Below are positions 57,758 through 64,000 of a stretch of 64,000 nucleotides of DNA, in pieces. Every line of letters starts with the position of its first letter. Position 1 is the stretch's first letter. The notes below the pieces were generated by a model, which had not been told where the DNA came from, made no database searches, and was given only the letters and a program-made list of their open reading frames with translations. The DNA lies in the NCBI GenBank assembly GCA_021018815.1, contig JAITYX010000009.1, forward strand, positions 5,334,501 through 5,398,500. Reading direction: 5' to 3'. Source of the stretch: Talinum fruticosum (taxonomy: Eukaryota; Streptophyta; Magnoliopsida; Caryophyllales; Talinaceae). The position numbers and the translations under genes were made by a program.

Positions 57758-60700
57758 GTTGGAATTAATTTCAGCTCTCACTGGGCCTTTATAAGAAAGC
57801 AACCATGAAGATGTTTGTATATAACAGGAACAAGTGTACGGGCTTTATTTGCAAGTGTGTCTTGGGATACATGTGTGCGTGCTTTATTTTTGGTTATTTG
57901 TTTCTAATTTATCTTTTGTTTTTATCGAAAAATTGTTCTGTGCAATTTCTTCCTTTTTTTTCTTTCTGTTTATTAGTTTGAAAAGTTCGTTTCCTACTTG
58001 TAATGTTTGCACATAATGATAGTTCTCTCTTCGCCCCTATGATCTCGTCGTTCAATATTGCAAAGCTTATTGGTTTCCGCTTTTCTTTTTTCTTTTAGTT
58101 GTTACATTTTGTAGATATTAATTACTTTAATACTGCACCATTTGTCCCTCTCAATATTGTAAAAGTGTACAGGTTTGCACTTTCCTTGAAATATATAATC
58201 CAACAAATCATATAAGATTACATAATTATATATATTGCACTTTCCTTCCACTATTGTATTACCCTTTGTACCTTCTCTGCACAAAAAAAAAAAAACAAAT
58301 AACTTTTAAAAGTATATTTTAAATAATAAACTATTTTGGACTATTAGTGAGGTTTTGCATGTGTATCACAAGTAACGAACCAAGTTAACTAGTCTATAAT
58401 ATTCGAAATTTTTATGGTATGAATTTAGTATCTAAGAATTGACATCTCTGCTTGTAGAATAATATCAATTATATGTAAATCTCATAGTATCACTTAAAAG
58501 TGGGATCTATATTATGTATTATTTTATATTAGGATGACTTTTTTTGAATTTATTGTAAAATTTTCAGTTTAAAGTTGCTTTTGTAACTTTACTATTGAAA
58601 TTGTAAAAATGATATGACTGGAGGCTATGTGCAACACCAAATTAACTAGTATATTGTTACAGGTCTGCATGAGTGAACTTGCGAGCTGGCTCGTACTTTT
58701 AAAAGCACTAACACCACTCATAATTAGTTGCATATTAGCTCAACTAACAGAATAATTTGGATATTTTCATGATCATCATCACTTGGAAGATTGTATTTAT
58801 GTATTGTCGAATTAGGACAGGAACCAACATTTCATCGTCTAACATTGGGAGCAAAAGGCAATTTGACACATCTCAAATAGATGTGATTTCCTTCTCTATA
58901 TAATTTAAGCACGAAAAAATACAGTTTAAAGAGAAGCAAAAATCATGATAAGTGAAATTTAAAAATAAATTTATAATATCATATAAAAAAAGTGATTGAT
59001 TAAACTAATTGACTTAATAAACAAAATTACAATTTTGAGGACTAAGATAATATGGTATAACAATAAAAGTATCCTTTCTTTTTTTTGAGTCATAAAAGTA
59101 TCCTTTCTAATATTTCATAATTACAATTATTCATATCATGTGTAATGTGGAACTTATTACGTACCAGATGAGATATATAGAATGTACTACATACATTGGA
59201 AATATGTATTATTTTTGTTAACATCATCTGGTTTCTGGAGTTCTAATTTAATTAGCCAAATCTTATCCCACATAAACCTCTTTCTTTTGTTTTGAAGCCA
59301 ACCTAATGCCTTTCTGTGCTGGGTATTCTCTCTCTGCATAGACTCCATATTGATCAATTTTAGCCATTGAACAAAAGGATTATTAAATTATGATGATGAT
59401 CAATGATGACAAATGTAATGACAAACTAAGATAATGACAAGTTAACAGCAACGTCCCATTCATTTTGTGAATTTAAAAATGTCAAAAGCAAAGGCATAAT
59501 ACGTAGAATATAATGACAATGCTGTTCCAACCCAAAGTGTTGGGTAGCAAACCTTATCATCAACCATTTAAATATTAGGCTAAAAGGTGTTCCTTTAAAC
59601 CAAAAAGTAAACACAAGATACTAAATAATTAGATTTGTTATGTTGATGACAATTTTCATCTTAATGAGGAGATTGTCACGACAACTAAGAAATATACATA
59701 ACTAGTAATAGAGTAGCCTCTATGGTTTATGACAACATTATTCGCAATAGAAAAACAAAATAGGATGATGATGAAGATTTTTTAAGTAGGGTTGGGAAAC
59801 CGCTGGATTGAGGTTTATCCATTTATTAATTGGATAAATTTTATGTGGATGTTGAAAATAACTGAAGTATACTTAAAAATAATTATAATTATGTTTTTGA
59901 ATTAAATGGTTAATTCATATTCACTTTGGATCAAAATCTATTCAATTTGTATTGGATTTGTTTTTTTTTTTTCTCAGGAACTACATCATATTTGAATTAC
60001 GTTATTTTGAGGAGTTAGAATTTTCCAACTTTAATTTTAGCACATTATATATAAAAACATTTAACTTCATTGAGCTTAAGTTTGAGTGTCAAAATGTTCA
60101 AAGTTAACCAAATTATTGGTTTTCGGAATTAGTAGTCGGAGAATTCATCTGTTAATAATCCAACTCAATTCTTCCTTTTCTTTTGAACATAACAGTAGGA
60201 AACAACTAAATTTTAAAAAAAAAAAACAGTTTCCTACATCTAGGTAGCTTAAGGAGATTATATGCTCACTTAACAAGAGACCTATGAACCTTAACAATAC
60301 AAATTGAACCGAAGTGTCTCTAAAAAAAATAATATGTGTCCTTTTTTAACTAAAGGAAGTTGTAGTTTGGTAATTTTATGTTATCGAATAGCATTTACAG
60401 TTATTTTTTATTTTTTATTTTTCTAAAACAATATTTATTCATTAATTAACTGTCATGCAAAACAAACACAATACATACTTAAACATATATATTATAACTA
60501 ATATAACAGTGACGGTCACTTAACTCAATTGATAAGAACTTTAAACATTGTTACTAAAAACCTAAGTTCGAATTTCACCTATATCGACTTTTGTATTTTA
60601 TTTATATCAAGAAAAATGTAAAAAAATATATCTAACTAAAATTCTTCTAAATACCTATTCTATTAAATTATTACTTCTTAATGTAGCCTCCAAGTAGCTA

Positions 60701-61095
60701 GAAGATCCACGTATATTTCCGGTCAGAAAATTTTATTTGTTCTCATAGTCCATATCTAAGATCTAATATATCCACCGTTAAACAATCTTAGTTAGTCAAT
60801 AAAATTTGATCCCAATGTGAAAAAATAAAAAATCAAATTAAATTGATAAAAATTCTTTAACACCAGTATTATAATACTCTCATAAATAAAAAGAGAACAA
60901 TAAAAAGAAAATTATGTACACACTTTAAAAAATATAAATAATAGACAGATTTGGGATTTCTATTTTTTTTACCCAAAAGGGGATTGTGTTAATCATCAGC
61001 AGTCTCAAATAAAGACAAGTTTTTGGCAACTAAATCAATGGCCAGATCATGATCATCACCCACCATGTTCTAATAGAAGACCCATAAGGTTGAAG
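57758..61095. other. AT-rich intergenic region, includes aquaporin 3' UTR
   Basis: The first 250-300 bp probably hold the aquaporin 3' UTR; no canonical AATAAA is seen, and TAATG/TTTGCACATAATG near 58,000 is only suggestive. The rest is AT-rich with short homopolymers. 60,508-60,600 has TAACTCAATTGATAAGA and AAGTTCGAATTTCAC, resembling A and B boxes of a tRNA-derived SINE remnant. No gene recognised; small reading frames lack support. Confidence 0.5.
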
Positions 61096-61480
61096 GTGAG
61101 TCATTGAGTGAGCTACCATGTCCCCCAAATATGCAAAAAGGAATAAAAATTAAAACACTTACACAAGTCAAGAATATCATAATTAAACAAACCAACATCA
61201 ACACCAAAACCCTCCCTTTTAGTGATCTTGGTAATTAACGAGGCACAATCACTTTCGATCACTAAGTTAGTATAACCATGCTCGAATGTTAGCTTCATTC
61301 TGAAGAGACATACTCTAGCTTTTTCCATTTCTATGAAGAGACATACTCTAGCCTTTTCCATTTCTACACCTATGAATCCCGGACCTCGACGAACACCGAA
61401 CAACTCCACCGTACCTACACTGTTGTGAATAGCCGCCGCCATCCAAAACCCCATTGACCAAGCTTCGTCCAATAACCGTT
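61096..61480 (-). pseudogene. RNase H (RVT_3-type) fragment of a LINE-derived gene
   Basis: The minus strand from 61,472 has MDEAWSMGFWMAAAIHNSVG, GVRRGPGFIGVEMEKA and YTNLVIESDCASLITKI, then DILDLCKCFNFYSF. This is the plant RVT_3 RNase H pattern: the first Asp (here DEAW for DGAW), Glu in GVEMEKA and Asp in ESDC are in place; the final His/Asp part is lost after 61,113. A 33-bp tandem duplication disturbs the helix after GVEMEKA. The zf-RVT half of the same gene lies beyond the inserted LTR at 63,056-63,420. Confidence 0.7.
61301..61366. repeat. 33-bp tandem duplication in RNase H fragment
   Basis: Two units, 61,301-61,333 and 61,334-61,366, one mismatch. In-frame; it repeats the peptide IEMEKARVCLF. 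Confidence 0.95.
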
Positions 61481-63055
61481 GAGTTTCCAGAAATCGGTCA
61501 CCCTAAAAGGGGGATGAATAGGGTGAGAAAGAAAATTTTGCGGATTAAAATATTGTTTGCAAAGTATGAGCTCAGAACACCGGTTCCGAGTCTAGAATGA
61601 ACTCGAAAGATAGAACATAGAAAATTACCTGGAAACCCTCATGGGGAGAAAACCACGGTTAATATCAATTCAAACACCAAGTCAAATCCACTATTTTGAA
61701 TCCACAAAATTCAAGAACCGACTCTTACAGAATTGCTCCCTTAGACAATTCAATACAAATTTTCCTAGGTATGGAAGTTCCCTTATTTGCCCTAGTAATT
61801 CCTAACTGAGTTACCCTTTATAGATAAGGACAATTAAGCTAAGTTAACCCTTACAATTCAGTCAAGTGATATTATAGAGAGGTGAAGTAAGTAAGAGTGA
61901 TTATAAGACTTCTTCTTTTTTCAACTCGAAGTTGAGAAAACTTAAGTACAGAGTTGAAAGCTAAAAGATTAAGAGAGTAAGATCTACGTTTTGAAAAGTT
62001 TTGTAGGATGGCTTCTATTTATACTTGATAGGGCATATTAGCCGTTATGACCGATTCCGAACCGAGAAGCTTCACTAGCCATTGCAACGGGTAGTCCGAG
62101 TCCCTCAAAAAAGAACCGTTATAGATATGAACGTTGCGCTTCAGTCCTTGGCTCAAAAGGTGGTCCAGTCCACTAGTTGTGATTAAAATCTGGGTGGAAA
62201 TAGTCGTTACATTCAAAGTTGAAATTTATCGGAAATGAAAACAAACAACCACGACACGGTGTCCGAGCCTATCCTAAAGTAGTGATTTTTACTGTCTGCT
62301 GGTGTTTAATGATTAGAAGCCCATTGCTTTTGCTTTTCAAAATGAGATTAAATCACATTAAGTAACTCGCAAAAGCAAATTAAAATGGTACTCCAAGTAT
62401 AAACATACTTTGGTCCAAGATTAGGCAAGGATAGAAAATTAATTCAAATAATTAAGCATTTAATTATCCTTAACCTAAGTAAATGAAATTTTCTGAGCCC
62501 AATATTGAATAGGTTCTAATTTCATTTTGTGTCTATATTTAGATGGATGAAGAGTTGAAATTATATAGACACAATGCATCAAATTTGCGAAATAAATAGT
62601 TTCAACTAATAAGTTTAACTTAGAAAGATGAATTAACGTAGTAATTCCTTTTCGATATTTGCAATAAGTCAAACCCGAATGAATGAATACCCAAACCCGG
62701 TTGTCCGATTGTCCGATTTTGTCCGGACCCCGAATAAGTCACAAAATTCGGACAACCCAAACCAGAATTGGCAAACCCGAACCTGTCCCGAATTTTAATT
62801 CGGACATGACCGATTGTCCAAAATTCGGACAAAAAATTTGTGATTGAACCCAGTTTTTTTGGGTCGGACAAATTCGGTCTACCGGTCGGACGGATTTTTG
62901 CCAGCACTACCCCGAAATTAGCGATTTACTCAAGAGATGCTTTCGAGTAGGTTAGACAGATTTGAAAACTTAAAGATGAGCTTCTTATAATGTGGGAATG
63001 ACTTTAATTCGAAACTATAGAGAGAGAGAGAGCGAGAGTTATACCCGAGTCTTCA
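61480..63055 (-). mobile_element. Copia solo LTR inserted in the zf-RVT/RNase H gene
   Basis: High end reads CCCGAGTCTTCA (true LTR start on the minus strand, 63,055). The low end reaches the GGTCACCCTAAAAGGGGGATG block at 61,494; the outermost 25-30 bp are diverged. It contains the conserved ACCACGGTTAATA, CAAATCCACTATTTTGAATC and AACCCTTACAATTCAG blocks, and a minus-strand TATA near 62,012. No internal copia sequence. A clear target duplication was not found. It carries a separate insertion at about 62,670-62,930. Confidence 0.75.
62670..62930. mobile_element. Small CCCGA/GGACAA-rich insertion in the solo LTR
   Basis: About 260 bp absent from the related LTR at 30,131-31,021. It is full of ACCCGAA, TCCGATT, TTCGGACAA and CCAGCACTAC words; the CCAGCACT/AGTGCTGG end recalls hAT-type MITE termini. 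Boundaries are approximate. Confidence 0.4.
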
Positions 63056-63420
63056 ACGAGTCTAAGAATTAGTTTGGCCCGGGCATTCCTGAATTCGTTG
63101 ATGAACTTGATCGCTTTACGGCTAACCTTAACATACTCACGATCTCCCTCACCAAACAATCTTCGGTTTCTAGCATTCTAGACTTCCTACATCATAGCCG
63201 AGAACTCCTCCCATTCTTCTTCACACAATCTTGTTAGGGCATGTACCACAAAATCCCACACAATAGAGAAAGGGACATTTCACATGTTCGGCGAGAATTA
63301 ACTCCCTTGCCGGACTACTATGGCTTGTGGGCACCGAAATAGTGCATGACAATTGTCCTCCTCTTTGAATCTACAGATGCCACACCTCGAGGGGAGGGGG
63401 AAGCCTTCGAATATGCAGAT
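63056..63420 (-). pseudogene. zf-RVT fragment of the LINE-derived gene
   Basis: The minus strand near 63,415-63,330 encodes GFPLPSRCGICRFKEEDNCH and then ALFRCPQA, the zinc-binding CxxC...CH...C pattern of the zf-RVT domain (PF13966-type). It continues with frameshifts through NARNRRLFGEGD and KFINEFR near 63,160-63,070, which connects to the RNase H domain at 61,096-61,480 in intact relatives. Confidence 0.65.
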
Positions 63421-64000
63421 TGGGGATTTCTATTGACAAAAGTCAATTATAACCAATTGAGAATACTACAAAGTACAGACCATCTAACATCAAATCCAAT
63501 AATTTTTTATTTGTTTAATGCATAATTGTAGACATCTAAAAAGTATCATCCTTATATATTTTATTTATTTTGCCATCTAATAATTCTTTATTTGTTTACA
63601 AACTCGTATCATGATCGGAGTCCGATTGCGCATGAGGAAAGCCGAGTAAACCACAAAAACACCATTAAACCACAAAAATTAGCCTTTTTACTTGGATCAA
63701 CCCACAAACCCATTTTATTTTGACCAAACCAAGCCCGGTTCAGGCTCCCAACAAGGAAACCCAAACCTGCACCGAAAATAAAAACTTGTCAAAAATAGAA
63801 ATCTTCCAAAAATAGAAACTTTCTAAAAATAGAAAGTTTTGAAAAATATAAAGTTTCACAAAATGACAAGTCCAAAAACCAGCGTCGATTTCCTCTAGAC
63901 TACGTAAAAATGCAGCGTTTCACTTTACACTTAGCCGCCAAGCGAGGCACGCAATAGAACTTGAGCTTGAAAGCCAATCCACGCACGTGAACTTGAACCA
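63421..64000. other. No gene recognised
   Basis: Mixed AT-rich sequence. 63,780-63,860 has repeated AAAAATAGAAA-type words. No motif, ORF or transposon end recognised. Confidence 0.5.

Overview
This is plant nuclear DNA, almost certainly eudicot. The only gene that looks functional is a plasma-membrane aquaporin (PIP2 type, about 56.29-57.76 kb) with the usual four-exon plant layout. Nearly everything from 1 to 55,082 is a nested pile of decayed retrotransposons and a few DNA transposons. No tRNA, rRNA or CRISPR was recognised. The species cannot be named from the sequence.

Layout. 1-6.87 kb: pieces of a Tat-like Ty3/gypsy family (a C-terminal fragment of its antisense extra ORF, a truncated LTR split by a non-autonomous CACTA element, a second LTR with its polypurine tract). 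6.87-19.45 kb: a rearranged SIRE-like Ty1/copia element whose LTR-gag end is inverted against its own pol, and which carries a 3.3-kb solo LTR of another gypsy family. 19.5-24.8 kb: a second copy of the antisense ORF (minus strand), containing a Tourist-like MITE with a giant TTA microsatellite. 24.8-29.87 kb: two gypsy gag regions, minus strand. 29.87-55.08 kb: a minus-strand Tat-like element with 5' LTR at 53.09-55.08 kb and 3' LTR at 29.87-42.99 kb. That 3' LTR is split by a solo copia LTR and by a complete 10.2-kb copia element with a 5-bp target duplication. Between pol and 3' LTR lies a plus-strand (antisense) gene with plant mobile domain (PMD) motifs, preceded by its own TATA box. 55.1-56.2 kb: small MITE and SINE remnants. 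56.2-57.8 kb: aquaporin. 57.8-61.1 kb: AT-rich, nothing assigned. 61.1-63.4 kb: a zf-RVT/RNase H pseudogene split by a copia solo LTR. 63.4-64.0 kb: nothing assigned.

How the parts relate. The Tat-like family appears at least four times. Its LTR has a minus-strand TATA box for gag-pol, while the internal region has a plus-strand TATA box ahead of the PMD gene, so the two transcription units would converge. The 29.87-42.99 kb LTR has a polypurine tract on one side and a primer-binding site on the other, so it serves two elements in tandem. All retroelement ORFs carry stops, frameshifts or deletions. The aquaporin has one apparent single-base frameshift in a C run of exon 1, which may be an assembly error.
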